NCBI RefSeq assembly: GCF_023898315.1
Contig: NC_064621.1
Location: forward strand, 533,903,383-533,967,382
Direction of reading: 5' to 3'
From: Schistocerca nitens
Taxonomy: Eukaryota > Arthropoda > Insecta > Orthoptera > Acrididae
DNA length: 64,000 nt
The notes beneath the pieces were generated by a model. That model saw only the letters and a program-made list of their open reading frames with translations. It made no database searches and was not told where the DNA came from. Of this stretch, positions 12,764 through 24,339 are shown piece after piece. The stretch's first letter is position 1. Each line of letters begins with the position of its first letter. A program made the position numbers and the translations under genes.

Positions 12764-13478
12764 TGAGGGTTGCCCAGAAAATACTGCATCGCATTTTTTT
12801 CTCAGCCAAAAACAATGCTACGAATGCAAAACATTATGTATGTATTATTTGTAGTCCCCTGAGTGAGTGTGCCAAGTTTCCCTCATTTCCAACAGATAGC
12901 GTAACTGCAGGACAGTTTCAAAATGACATCTGTAGGTGAAGTACATTACAACCAATGTGCCATCATTGAATGTCTCACTGCAGAGAAAGAAACTGTGGGG
13001 ACTATTCACAAATGCTTGTGCAAAGTCTATGGAGCATCTGCTATTGACAGGAATACAGTTAGTTGCTGTGCACAGGAGGTGAGGTCATCAGTAGGTGGTT
13101 CGGCTGAGCTCCACGATTTGCAGTGGTCGGGGAGGCCTTCCACGGCTGCACACCTGATAGCCCTGACCTAGCCCCCTCGGACTTCCACTTGTTTGGGCCA
13201 TTACTGGATGCCGTTCATGGAAGACATTTTGAGGACAGTGAGGAGTTGATTCACACACTGAAGCACTGGCTCCGCCACAAGGACAAGGACTGGTTCTGAT
13301 AGGGAATACACATCCTTATTTCATGCTGGAGGGAGGCCATAGAATGTGATGGAGATTACGTGAAAGGATAGGGTGTGTAGATAAAACACCATTCATTCAT
13401 TTGCGCAATTCTCATTGTGTTCAATAAAGAATTGTTGAAGAAAGAAAAATGTGGTACATTTCTTTCTGGGCAACCTCG
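12764..13478 (+). mobile_element. Internally deleted mariner, 715 bp, TA duplication
   Basis: Inverted ends tgagggttgcccagaaa (12764-12780) and its counterpart tttctgggcaacctcg (to 13478) are flanked by TA at 12762-12763 and 13479-13480. Inside, 12923-13150 encodes a mariner N-terminus (MTSVGEVHYNQCAIIECLTA, ending WSGRPSTAAHL). It jumps directly, with a frame change, into the C-terminus SPDLAPSDFHLFGPLLDAVH ending DWF and TGA at 13300. The catalytic core with the first two Asp residues is missing, so this is a non-autonomous deletion derivative. Confidence 0.85.
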
Positions 13479-13889
13479 TACTTTAACTTCTTTCTCCATA
13501 CTGTACTGAAATATGGCTTTTGTTCCAACTATAAAAACAATATAGATATATTAGCTACATTTAGTTCACAGCAACATGTCACCTAAAACAAGCGAAGTGT
13601 AAAGTAGCCAGTGACCACATTTTTCACTGCAAACCCTTCAAAATTTATAGGTTCATCAAAATTGAATGAGAAGTATTTCATAGAATCTCTACCAAAAAAA
13701 CTAATTACAGCAGTTGACGTAGTTTTGCATCATTTACATACAGAATTTTTTACAGCATGAAATTTGGAAAACTCATTTTTCTCGTGTGCCACTATCAGCC
13801 ACTCTGTGGGAACTGCTTCTGTGTGGCATCCCTAGCCTCTGAAAGATGTTGCCAACGGTGCTGCCAGACTGCTTTCTGGCTGGCCAGGC

Positions 13890-15017
13890 ATTAAGGAACA
13901 AGTGTGGCAGGATGTTTATAGTGCTGATAACATAGATGACAAATACAAATCTTTCCTTAAAACATTTCTCCTGCTCTTCGAAAGTTGCTTTCCATTAGAC
14001 CATTCAAAACAGGGTACTAACAGCAAAAGGCAACCTGTTTGGCTGACTAGTGGGATAAGGATATCATGTCGAACAAAGTGGGAATTATATCAAATTGTTA
14101 AGACTGTAGTCACAATCGAGCTACAGTAGCCCATGACAAACTGTACTGTAAGGTGCTTAAGAATGTTATTAGGTAAGCAAAGAGTATGTAGTATGCAAAT
14201 AGAATAGCTAATTCACAGGATAAAATTAAAACTGTATGGTCAGTCATGAAGAAAGTGTCTCTTCAGAAGCACAAGGTTGAGGATATAAAGCTGGTCTGTA
14301 GTAAAGATTTTCATGTTACTGACAAGTCTAATATATGTACAGTGCTTAACAATCTTTTTCTGAACTTAGTTTCTACAGGGAATCATTCCACTCTCTTGGA
14401 AAATGGCTATCCGATACTGATATCTGAAATACTCCATGATATAGACAAGGGGGAGATTGAGTCACTAATTAAATCACTGAAGGCTAAGGACTCTCTTGGT
14501 TATGGGGGAGTATCTAGCAGAATACAAAAGTAGTGTGCTGCACATGTTAGCCCTGCACCTAAACATATTCCTTTTAGGAATGGTCAGTTTCCTAAATGAT
14601 TAAAATACTCAGTAGTAGAACTGCATTATAAAAAGGGAGAAAGGGATAATGTAGACTACTGTAGACCTCGTTCTACGCCACAGGTGTGTTAAAGTTATTT
14701 AAAAGGCTGCGTATGTAAGGATAATTGATCATTTGGTTTCACATAATTTGCTGTCAAATGTACAGTTTGGTTTTAGAAGTGGTTTAACAATTGAAAATGC
14801 TATTTTCTATGTGAGGTACTGGATGGATTAAACAAAAGGTCTCAGACTCAAGGCATCTCTTTTGGTTTAACTAAGGCATTTGATTGTGTTGATCAAAAAA
14901 AGTTGCTCCAGAACTTGGACCATTACGGAATATGGGGAGTAGCTCACAACTGGTTCACCTCTTACTTTAAGAACAGAAAGCAAAAGATCATTCTCCACAG
15001 TATTGAGAATGGCTATA
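13890..15017 (+). mobile_element. LINE fragment (reverse transcriptase), cut off by the PLE cluster
   Basis: Readable pieces are KPVWLTSGIRIS-like sequence near 14030, the EIESLIKSLKAKDSLGYGGV segment at 14453, then SFGLTKAFDCVDQKKLLQNL (RT motif A) near 14850 and HNWFTSYFKNRKQ near 14945. The element stops abruptly near 15017 where the PLE 3' terminus (agagggaaacattcc, 15026-15040) begins. Frames are broken by stops. Confidence 0.7.
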
Positions 15018-15454
15018 AATATAACAGAGGGAAACATTCCACGTGGAAAAAATATATCTAAAAAGAAAGATGATGAGACTTACCAAACAAAAGCGCTGGC
15101 AGGTCGATAGACACACAAACAAACACACACAAATATACACACAAAATTCTAGCTTTCGCAACCAACGGTTGCTTCGTCAGGAAAGAGGGAAGGAGAGGGA
15201 AAGATGAAAGGATGTGGGTTTTAAGGGAGAGGGTAAGGAGTCATTCCAATCCCGGGAGCGGAAAGACTTACCTTAGGGGGAAAAAAGGACAGGTATACAC
15301 TCGCACACACACACACATATCCATCCACACATACAGACACAAGCAGACATATTTAAAGACAAAGAGTTTGGGCAGAGATGTCAGTCGAGGTGGAAGAGTA
15401 GAGGCAAAGAAGTTGTTGAGAGACAGGTGAGGTATGAGTGGCGGCAACTTGAAA

Positions 15455-18300
15455 TTAGCGGAGATTGAGGCCTGGCGGATAACGAGAAGAGAGGATATAC
15501 TGAAGGGCAAGTTCCCATCTCCGGAGTTCAGATAGGTTGGTGTTGGTGGGAAGTATCCAGATAACCCGGACGGTGTAACACTGTGCCAAGATGTGCTGGC
15601 TGTGCACCAAGGCATGTTTAGCCACAGGGTGATCCTCATTACCAACAAACACTGTCTGCCTGTGTCCATTCATGCGAATGGACAGTTTGTTGCTGGTCAT
15701 TCCCACATAGAATGCATCACAGTGTAGGCAGGTCAGTTGGTAAATCACGTGGGTGCTTTCACACGTGGCTCTGCCTTTGATCGTGTACACCTTCCGGGTT
15801 ACAGGACTGGAGTAGGTGGTGGTGGGAGGGTGCATGGGACAAGTTTTGCACCGGGGGCGGTTACAAGGAAAGGAGCCAGAGGGTAGGGAAGGTGGTTTGG
15901 GGATTTCATAGGGATGAACTAACAGGTTACAAAGGTTAGGTGGACGGCGGAAAGACACTCTTGGCGGAGTGGGGAGGATTTCATGAAGGATGGATCTCAT
16001 TTCAGGGCAGGATTTGAGGAAGTCGTATCCCTGCTGGAGAGCCACATTCAGAGTCTGGTCCAGTCCCGGAAAGTATCCTGTCACAAGTGGGGCACTTTTG
16101 TGGTTCTTCTGTGGGGGATTCTGGGTTTGAGGGGATGAGGAAGTGGCTCTGGTTATTTGCTTCTGTACCAGGCCGGGAGGGTAGTTGCGGGATGTGAAAG
16201 CTGTTGTCAGGTTGTTGGTGTAATGTTTCAGGGATTCCGGACTGGAGCAGATTCGTTTGCCACGAAGACCTAGGCTGTAGGGAAGGGACCGTTTGATGTG
16301 GAATGGGTGGCAGCTGTCATAATGGAGGTACTGTTGCTTGTTGGTGGGTTTGATGTGGACGGACGTGTGAAGTTGGCCATTGGACAGGTGGAGGTCAACG
16401 TCAAGGAAAGTGGCATGGGATTTGGAGTAGGACCAGGTGAATCTGATGGAACCAAAGGAGTTGAGGTTGGAGAGGAAATTCTGGAGTTCTTCTTCACTGT
16501 GAGTCCAGATCATGAAGATGTCATCAATAAATCTGTACCAAACTTTGGGTTGGCAGACCTGGGTAACCAAGAAGGCTTCCTCTAAGCGACCCATGAATAG
16601 GTTGGCGTACGAGGGGGCCATCCTGGTACCCATGGCTGTTCCCTTTAATTGTTGGTATGTCTGGCCTTCAAAAGTGAAGAAGTTGTGGGTCAGGATGAAG
16701 CTGGCTAAGGTAATGAGGAAAGAGGTTTTAGGTAGGGTGGCAGGTGATCGGCGTGAAAGGAAATGCTCCATCGCAGCGAGGCCCTGGACGTGCGGAATAT
16801 TTGTGTATAAGGAAGTGGCATCAATGGTTACAAGGATGGTTTCCGGGGGTAACAGATTGGGTAAGGATTGCAGGCGTTCAAGGAAGTGGTTGGTGTCTTT
16901 GATGAAGGATGGGAGACTGCATGTAATGGGTTGAAGGTGTTGATCTACGTAGGCAGAGATACGTTCTGTGGGGGCTTGGTAACCAGCTACAATGGGGCGG
17001 CCGGGATGATTGGGTTTGTGGATTTTAGGAAGAAGGTAGAAGGTTGGGGTGCGGGGTGTCGGTGGGGTCAGGAGGTTGATGGAGTCAGGTGAAAGGTTTT
17101 GTAGGGGGCCTAAGGTTCTGAGGATTCCTTGAAGCTCCGCCTGGACATTGGGAATGGGGTTACCTTGGCAAACTTTGTATGCGGTGTTGTCTGAAAGCTG
17201 ACGCAGTCCCTCAGCCACATACTCCCGACGATCAAGTACCACGGTCGTGGAACCCTTGTCCGCCGGAAGAATGACGATGGATTGGTCAGCCTTCAGATCA
17301 CGGATAGCCTGGGCTTCAGCAGTGGTGATGTTGGGTGTAGGATTAAGGTTTTTTAAGAAGGATTGAGATGCAAGGCTGGAAGTCAGAAATTCCTGGAAGG
17401 TTTGGAGAGGGTGATTTTGAGGAAGAGGAGGTGGGTCCCGCTGTGACGGAGGACGGAACTGTTCCAGGCAGGGTTCAATTTGGATGGTGTCTTGGGGAGT
17501 TGGATCATTAGGAGTAGGATTAGGATCATTTTTCTTCGTGGCAAAGTGATATTTCCAGCAGAGAGTACGGGTGTAGGACAGTAAATCTTTGACGAGGGCT
17601 GTTTGGTTGAATCTGGGAGTGGGGCTGAAGGTGAGGCCTTTGGATAGGACAGAGGTTTCGGATTGGGAGAGAGGTTTGGAGGAAAGGTTAACTACTGAAT
17701 TAGGGTGTTGTGGTTCCAGATTGTGTTGAAAGGAATTTTGAGGTTTTGGAGGGAGTGGAGCTGGAAGTGGGAGATTGAGTAGATGGGAGAGACTGGGTTT
17801 GTGTGCAATGAGAGGTGGTTGAGGTTTGCTGGAAAGGTTGTGAAGGGTGAGTGAGTTGCCTTTCCGGAGGTGGGAAACCAGGAGATTGGATAGTTTTTTG
17901 AGGTGGAGGGTGGCATGCTGTTCTAATTTACGGTTGGCCTGTAGAGGATGCTCTGAACAGCCGGTGTGGATGTGGGAGAGGAAAGATTAAGGACTTTTAT
18001 TAAGGATAGGAGTTGACGGGTGTGTTCATTGGCTGAGTTGATGTGTAGGTGAAGGATTAGGTGGGTGAGGGCAATGGATTGTTCAGTTTGGAACTGGTAT
18101 AGGGACTGATGGAAGGAAGGGTTGCAGCCAGAGATGGGAACTTTAAGTGTGAGGCCTTTGGGGGTAATGCCAAATGTCAGACAAGCCTGAGAAAATAGAA
18201 TATGGGAGCGTAATCTGGCTAGGGTGAAGGCATGTCTGCGGAGGGAATGTAAATAAAACTTAATGGGGTCGTTGTGGGGTGTTGTGCGGGTGACATGGTA
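15455..18300 (-). pseudogene. PLE reverse transcriptase/GIY-YIG protein, left copy, one-base deletion
   Basis: The C-terminal 595 residues are open from 17242, and the frame stays open further upstream to about 17940 without an ATG. It carries ILPADKGSTT, LPKIHKPNHPGRPIVAGYQA, TIDATSLYTNIPH (motif A), LKGTAMGTRMAPSYANLFMG (motif B), YRFIDDIFMIW (motif C with the Asp pair), a Cys cluster (CNRPRCKTCPMHPP) and the GIY-YIG nuclease (HVIYQLTCLHCDAFYVGMTS). Compared with the right copy, one C is missing at about 17946 (cctctac against cctcctac), which shifts the N-terminal part out of frame. Otherwise the two copies are nearly identical. Confidence 0.85.
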
Positions 18301-18515
18301 CTAGAAGGTCGAAAGTGTAACGTGAGGCTGAAATGAAAATGAATATAAAAATATGTGGGGAGAGATAAAGGTGAAGTAGAAAGCAAATGGAGATCTGGTG
18401 TGAAAACAGGCGAAAAGGGGTTGGTTGGAGCTGGGTTATGTTGATCCTGTGGTGAAATAGTGTAGGTAGAAAACGATGATCCATCCTTCATGAAATCCTC
18501 CCCACTCCGCCAAGA

Positions 18516-19019
18516 GTGTCTTTCCGCCGTCCACCTAACCTTCGTAACCTGTTAGTTCATCCCTATGAAATCCCCAAACCACCTTCCCTACCCTCTGGCT
18601 CCTATCCTCGTAACCGCCCCCGGTGCAAAACCTGTCCCATGCACCCTCCCACCACCACCTACTCCAGTCCTGTAACCCGGAAGGTGTACACGATCAAAGG
18701 CAGAGCCACGTGTGAAAGCACCCACGTGATTTACCAACTGACCTGCCTACACTGTGATGCATTCTATGTGGGAATGACCAGCAACAAACTGTCCATTCGC
18801 ATGAATGGACACAGGCAGACAGTGTTTGTTGGTAATGAGGATCACCCTGTGGCTAAACATGCCTTGGTGCACAGCCAGCACATCTTGGCACAGTGTTACA
18901 CCGTCCGGGTTATCTGGATACTTCCCACCAACACCAACCTATCCGAACTCCGGAGATGGGAACTTGCCCTTCAGTATATCCTCTCTTCTCGTTATCCGCC
19001 AGGCCTCAATCTCCGCTAA
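18516..19019 (+). CDS. Detached GIY-YIG nuclease domain of PLE (167 residues, open)
   Basis: This open frame is the inverted-repeat copy of the PLE C-terminus and lies in the terminal repeat of the left element. It holds the Cys cluster NRPRCKTCPMHPP, the GIY-YIG-like core (VIYQLTCLHC, FYVGMTSNKLSIRMNGHR) and the end YILSSRYPPGLNLR. It has no promoter or reverse transcriptase. It is probably a by-product of element structure rather than a separate gene. Confidence 0.6.
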   Translation: MSFRRPPNLRNLLVHPYEIPKPPSLPSGSYPRNRPRCKTCPMHPPTTTYSSPVTRKVYTIKGRATCESTHVIYQLTCLHCDAFYVGMTSNKLSIRMNGHRQTVFVGNEDHPVAKHALVHSQHILAQCYTVRVIWILPTNTNLSELRRWELALQYILSSRYPPGLNLR

Positions 19020-19336
19020 TTTCAAGTTGCCGCCACTCATACCTCACCTGTCTCTCAACAACTTCTTTGCCTCTACTCTTCCACCTCGACTGACATCTCT
19101 GCCCAAACTCTTTGTCTTTAAATATGTCTGCTTGTGTCTGTATGTGTGGATGGATATGTGTGTGTGTGTGCGAGTGTATACCTGTCCTTTTTTCCTCCTA
19201 AGGTAAGTCTTTCCGCTCCCGGGATTGGAATGACTCCTTACCCTCTCCCTTAAAACCCACATCCTTTCATCTTTCCCTCTCCTTCCCTCTTTCCTGACGA
19301 AGCAACCGTTGGTTGCGAAAGCTAGAATTTTGTGTG

Positions 19337-22300
19337 TCTAAAAACAAAGATGATGTGACTTACCAAATGAAAGTGCTGGCAGGTCGACAGACACACAAAC
19401 AAACACAAACATACACACAAAATTCAAGCTTTAGCAACCAACGGTTGCTTCGTCAGGAAAGAGGGAAGGAGAGGGAAAGATGAAAGGATGTGGGTTTTAA
19501 GGGAGAGGGTAAGGAGTCATTCCAATTCCGGGAGCGGAAAGACTTACGTATATGTGTGGATGGATATGTGTGTGTGTGCAAGTGTATACCCATCCTTTTT
19601 TCCCTCACAACATCCTCATTTTTATTTTCATTTTCATTTCAGCCTCATGTTACACTTTCCACCTTCTAATACCATGTCACCCTCACAACACCGCCACAAC
19701 GACCCCATTAAGTTTTATTTACATTCCCTCCGCAAACATGCCTTCGCCCTTGCCAGATTACGCTCCCATATTTTATTTTCTCGGGCTTGTCTGACATTTG
19801 GCATTACCCCCAAAGGCCTCAAACTTAAAGTTCCCATCTCTGGCTGCAACCCTTCTTTCCAAACTGAACAATCCATTGCCCTCACCCACCTAATCCTTCA
19901 CCTACACATCAACTCAGCCAATGAACACACCTGTCAACTCCTATCCTTAATCAAAGTCCTCAATCTTTCCTCTCCCACATCCACACCGGCTGTTCAGAGT
20001 ATCCTCCTACAGGCCAACCGCAAATTAGAACAGCATGCCACCCTCCACCTCAAAAAACTATCCAATCTCCTGGTTTCTCACCTCCGGAAAGGCAACTCAC
20101 TCACCCTTCACAACCTTTCCATTGCACACAAACCCAGTCTCTCCCATCTACTCAATCTCCCACTTCCAGCTCCACTCCCTCCAAAACCTCAAAATTCCAA
20201 TCAACACAATCTGGAACCACAACACCCTAATTCAGTAGTTAACCTTTCCTCCAAACCTCTCTCCCAATCCGAAACCTCTGTCCTATCCAAAGGCCTCACC
20301 TTCAGCCCCACTCCCAGATTCAACCAAACAGCCCTCGTCAAAGATTTACTGTCCTACACTCATACTCTCTGCTGGAAATATCACTTTGCCACAAAGAAAA
20401 ATGATCCTAATCCTACTCCTAATGATCCAACTCCCCAAGACACTATCCAGATTGAACCCTGCCTGGAACAGTTCCGTCCTCCGTCACAGCAGGACCCACC
20501 TCCTCTTCCTCAAAATCACCCTCTCCATACCTTCCAGGAATATCTGAGTTCCAGCCTTGCCTCTCAATCCTTCTTAAAAAACCTTAATCCTACTCCCAAC
20601 ATCACCACTGCTGAAGCCCAGGCTATCCGTGATCTGAAGGCTGACCAATCCATCGTCATTCTTCCGGCGGACAAGGGTTCCACGACCATGTTACTTGATC
20701 GTTGGGAGTATGTGGCTGAGGGACTGTGTCAGCTTTCAGACAACACCACATACAAAGTTTGCCAAGGTAATCCCATTCCTGATGTCCAGGCGGAGCTTCA
20801 AGGAATCCTCAGAACCTTAGGCCCCCTACAAAACCTTTCACCTGACTCCATCAACCTCCTGACCCCACCGACACCCCGCACCCCTACCCTCTACCTTCTT
20901 CCTAAAATTCACAAACCCAATCATCCCGGCCACCCCATTGTAGCTGGTTACCAAGCCCCCACAGAACGTATCTCTGCCTACGTAGATCAACACCTTCAAC
21001 CCATTACATGCAGTCTCCCATCCTCCATCAAAGACACCAACCACTTTCTCGAACGCCTGGAATCCTTACCCAATCTGTTACCCCCGGAAACCATCCTTGT
21101 AACCATTGATGCCACTTCCTTATACACAAATATTCCGCACGTCCAGGGCCTCGCTGCGATGGAGCACTTCCTTTCACGCCGATCACCTGCCACCCTACCT
21201 AAAACCTCTTTCCTCATTACCTTAGCCAGCTTCATCCTGACCCACTTCTTCACTTTTGAAGGCCAGACATACCAACAATTAAAGGGAACAGCCATGGGTA
21301 CCAGGATGGCCCCCTCGTACGCCAATCTATTCATGGGTCGTTTAGAGGAAGCCTTCTTGGTTACCCAGGCCTGCCAACCCAAAGTTTGGTATAGATTTAT
21401 TGATGACTTCTTCATGATCTGGACTCACAGTGAAGAAGAACTCCAGAATTTCCTCTCCAACCTCATCTCCTTTGGTTCCATCAGATTCACCCGGTCCTAC
21501 TCCAAATCCCATGCCACTTTCCTTGACGTTGACCTCCATCTGTCCAATGGCCAGCTTCACACGTCCGTCCACATCAAACCCACCAACAAGCAACAGTACC
21601 TCCATTATGACAGCTTCCACCCATTCCACATCAAACGGTCCCTTCCCTACAGCCTAGGTCTTCGTGGCAAACGAATCTGCTCCAGTCCGGAATCCCTGAA
21701 CCATTACACCAACAACCTGACAACAGCTTTCGCATCCCGCAACTACCCTCCCGACCTGGTACAGAAGCAAATAAACAGAGCCACTTCCTCATCCCCTCAA
21801 ATCCAGAACCTCCCACAGAAGAACCACAAAAGTGCCCCACTTGTGACAGGATACTTTCCGGGACTGGATCAGACTCTGAATGTGGCTCTCCAGCAGGGAT
21901 ATGACTTTCTCAAATCCTGCCCTGAAATGAGATCCATCCTTCATGAAACCCTCCCCACTCCACCAAGAGTGTCTTTCCGCCGTCCACCTAACCTTCGTAG
22001 CCTCTTAGTTCATCCCTATAAAATCCCCAAACCACCTTCCCTACCCTCTGGCTCCTACCCTTGTAACCGCCACCGGTGTAAAACCTGTCCCATGCACCCT
22101 CCCACCACCACCTATTCCAGTCCTGTAACCCGGAAGGTGTACACAATCAAAGGCAGAGCCACGTGTGAAAGCACCCACGTGATTTACCAACTTACCTGCC
22201 TACACTGTGATGCATTCTATGTGGGAATGACCAGCAACAAACTGTCCATTCGCATGAATGGACACAGGCAGACAGTGTTTGTTGGTAATGAGGATCACCC

Positions 22301-22862
22301 TGTGGCTAAACATGCCTTGGTGCACGGCCAGCACATCTTGGCACAGTGTTACACCGTCCGGGTTATCTGGATACTTCCCACCAACACCAACCTATCCGAA
22401 CTCCGGAGATGGGAACTTGCTCTTCAATATATCCTCTCTTCCCGTTACCCACCAGGCCTCAATCTCCGCTAATTTCAAGTTGCCGCCACTCATACCTCAC
22501 CTTTCATTCAACAACATCTTTGCCTATGCACTTCCACCTCTACTGACATCTCTGCCCAAACTCTTTGCCTTTGAATATGTCTGCTTGTGTCTGTATATGT
22601 GTGGATGGATATGTGTGTGTGTGCAAGTCATACCCGTCCTTTTTTCCCCCTAAGGTAAGTCTTTCCGCTCCCAGGATTGGAATGACTCTTTACCTTCTCC
22701 CTTAAAACCCACATCCTTTCATCTTTCCCTCTCCTTCCCTCTTTCCTGACGAAGCAACCGTTGGTTGCGAAAGCTAGAATTCTGTGTGTATGTTTGTGTT
22801 TGTTTGTGTGTCTATCGATGTGCCAGCGCTTTCGTTTGGTAAGTCACATCATCTTTGTTTTT
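19337..22862 (+). mobile_element. Penelope-like element, right copy, about 3.5 kb, near intact
   Basis: It starts at 19337 with an inverted copy of its own 3' terminus (about 213 bp: taaaaacaaagatgatgtga, then the hairpin motif). About 57 bp of direct 3'-UTR sequence follow, then the body, and it ends near 22862. Its 3' end carries TG-rich tracts, the CTGACGA hairpin motif and tttggtaagtcac. No clear target duplication was found at 19337/22862, so its arrangement with the left copy may be one compound insertion. Confidence 0.85.
19674..22472 (+). CDS. Penelope-like reverse transcriptase with GIY-YIG endonuclease (932 aa)
   Basis: PLE proteins copy their RNA by reverse transcription primed at a nick made by the GIY-YIG nuclease. 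The frame is open from 19488, but its first 62 codons lie in the inverted terminal repeat. ATG 19674 (accATGt, MSPSQHRHNDP) is the likelier start. Approximate positions from that Met: N-terminal leucine/proline-rich region 1-320; ILPADKGSTT 330; LPKIHKPNHPGHPIVAGYQA 400; TIDATSLYTNIPH 476; LKGTAMGTRMAPSYANLFMG 535; YRFIDDFFMIW 572 (catalytic Asp pair); Cys cluster RHRCKTCPMHPP about 800; GIY-YIG VIYQLTCLHCDAFYVGMTSN 834. An 11-residue deletion relative to the left copy lies near 20120. The protein could be functional; expression is unknown. Confidence 0.9.
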   Translation: MSPSQHRHNDPIKFYLHSLRKHAFALARLRSHILFSRACLTFGITPKGLKLKVPISGCNPSFQTEQSIALTHLILHLHINSANEHTCQLLSLIKVLNLSSPTSTPAVQSILLQANRKLEQHATLHLKKLSNLLVSHLRKGNSLTLHNLSIAHKPSLSHLLNLPLPAPLPPKPQNSNQHNLEPQHPNSVVNLSSKPLSQSETSVLSKGLTFSPTPRFNQTALVKDLLSYTHTLCWKYHFATKKNDPNPTPNDPTPQDTIQIEPCLEQFRPPSQQDPPPLPQNHPLHTFQEYLSSSLASQSFLKNLNPTPNITTAEAQAIRDLKADQSIVILPADKGSTTMLLDRWEYVAEGLCQLSDNTTYKVCQGNPIPDVQAELQGILRTLGPLQNLSPDSINLLTPPTPRTPTLYLLPKIHKPNHPGHPIVAGYQAPTERISAYVDQHLQPITCSLPSSIKDTNHFLERLESLPNLLPPETILVTIDATSLYTNIPHVQGLAAMEHFLSRRSPATLPKTSFLITLASFILTHFFTFEGQTYQQLKGTAMGTRMAPSYANLFMGRLEEAFLVTQACQPKVWYRFIDDFFMIWTHSEEELQNFLSNLISFGSIRFTRSYSKSHATFLDVDLHLSNGQLHTSVHIKPTNKQQYLHYDSFHPFHIKRSLPYSLGLRGKRICSSPESLNHYTNNLTTAFASRNYPPDLVQKQINRATSSSPQIQNLPQKNHKSAPLVTGYFPGLDQTLNVALQQGYDFLKSCPEMRSILHETLPTPPRVSFRRPPNLRSLLVHPYKIPKPPSLPSGSYPCNRHRCKTCPMHPPTTTYSSPVTRKVYTIKGRATCESTHVIYQLTCLHCDAFYVGMTSNKLSIRMNGHRQTVFVGNEDHPVAKHALVHGQHILAQCYTVRVIWILPTNTNLSELRRWELALQYILSSRYPPGLNLR

Positions 22863-23500
22863 TTATATATACTCTTCCAAGTCCTTTGCTGTCTCTGACA
22901 GAATTACAAAGTCATCAGCGAACCTCAACGTTTTTATTTCTTCTCCATGGACTTTAATACCTACTCCGAATTGTTCTTTTGTTTCCCTTACTGCTTGCCC
23001 AATATACAGATTGAATAACATCGGGGACAGGCTACAACACTGTCTCACTCCCTTCCCAACCGCTGCTTCCCTTTCATGCCCCTCGACCCTTATAACTGCC
23101 ATCTGGTTTCTGTACAAGTTGTAAATAGCCTTTCGCTCCCTGTATTTTACCCCTGCCACCTTTAGAATTTGAAAGAGAGTATTCCAGTCAACAATGTCAA
23201 AAGCTTTCTCTAAGTCCACAAATGCTAGAAATGTAGGTTTGCCTTTCCTTAATCTATTTTCTAAGATAAGTCATAGGGTCAGTATTGCCTCAAGTGTTCC
23301 AACATTTCTGCAGAATCCAAACTGATCTTCGCCGAGGTTGGCTTCTACCAGTTTTTCAATTCGTCTGTAAAGAATTCGCGTTAGTCTTTTGCAGCTGTGA
23401 CTTATTAAACTGATAGTTCGGTAATTTTCACATCTGTCAACACCATTCTTTGGGACTGGATGTGTAAAACAAAATAATAAAGAGAAAAACACCCCGGGAA
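22863..23500 (-). mobile_element. LINE reverse-transcriptase fragment (FADD present)
   Basis: On the minus strand, 23460-23290 gives CENYRTISLISHSCKRLTRI and EDQFGFCRNVGT. After a frame break, 23219-22866 gives DLEKAFDIVDWNTLFQILKV (motif A), GVRQCCSLSPMLFNLYI (motif B) and LRFADDFVILSETAKDLEE (motif C). These are RT domains of a non-LTR element. It is truncated at the PLE border on its left. Confidence 0.8.
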
Positions 23501-23559
23501 ATTGTCACGGCATTGAGCCAGGATACAAGTATTTAATATAGTACATGTCAGAAAGGTGC

Positions 23560-24245
23560 TAAGAAATATGTGTTGCGACCATACAGAGTGCACATGATGC
23601 ATGCATTGCAAGAAACAGTTAATGAGAAAAGAATGCGTTAACTGCCAATGGTTTCAGAGATTTCTTATTCAACACGCAGACGTACTCTCCATAATTTGGT
23701 TTACAGATGAAGCATGGCTCCATCTGTAATGTTACATCAACACATTCAACAGGAGATACTGGGCTGGGGTAAACCCCCATACCATCCACGAAACACCACT
23801 GTGTGATGAAAAGGTTATTTCCAACCAGATGGAGTGATGTGTCACACACCTAACTTGTAACAAGTTTATTTGGTGAATCTCAAAAAAATTTGTGGCCCCT
23901 CAATCACCGGACCTAATCCCCCTGCCCACCCTAATTTTTATTTGTGGAGATATCTTAAAAGCAAAATGTACAAGAATAGACCATGGACAGACAGACAGCT
24001 GCAGAGCTCTGTAAGGCCATGACACACAAGATAAGCAACACTGGCAAGGATACATTTTATTGAATGTCGTGGAATATGGTGAAACAAGTACAGTCGTGCA
24101 TTAATGCTGATGGAAGGTACTTCCATCATTTGCTGTGAGGACTTTGTTTGTATGTGTGCAATCTCCCAGTTGTATATTATCTCAAAAAATTGCAAATGTG
24201 TCTAATTACTGGTTCAGATGTTATGACTCATTAAAGTACAGCAGT
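23560..24245 (+). mobile_element. Tc1/mariner-superfamily transposase remnant (catalytic half)
   Basis: In shifting frames the plus strand encodes RPYRVHMMHALQETVNEKRM, IIWFTDEAWLHL (DE of the first catalytic site), RYWAGVNPHTIHETPL-like sequence and a C-terminal LWRYLKSKMYKNRP. This matches insect Tc1/mariner-type DDE transposases and may be the same family as the N-terminal scrap at 9290-9640. Confidence 0.6.
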
Positions 24246-24339
24246 TGAGGCTTATATGGATCACGCAGTATTTAATTGACGTGACTGTGTCAAGCAGAAC
24301 ACCACTGGTACTGTATTTTAACACTGAAGAATTATTTTC

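Larger units (their letters stand above)
15018..19336 (-). mobile_element. Penelope-like element, left copy, with 0.86-kb inverted 3'-end copy at its 5' side
   Basis: The body runs on the minus strand from about 18478 down to a 3' terminus at 15018-15055. Immediately upstream of its 5' end, 18479-19336 is a plus-strand copy of the last 860 bp (nuclease domain plus 3' UTR), so the element is bounded by long inverted repeats. Inverted terminal copies of variable length are known for PLEs. The 19336 end abuts the right copy without spacer. Confidence 0.85.

Noticed and set aside
15149-22776. Canonical self-cleaving hammerhead ribozyme
   Set aside because: CTGANGA, stem II and GAAA are present, but an extra base precedes stem II and no NUH cleavage site with matching stems could be placed. 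It is kept only as a hammerhead-like module.
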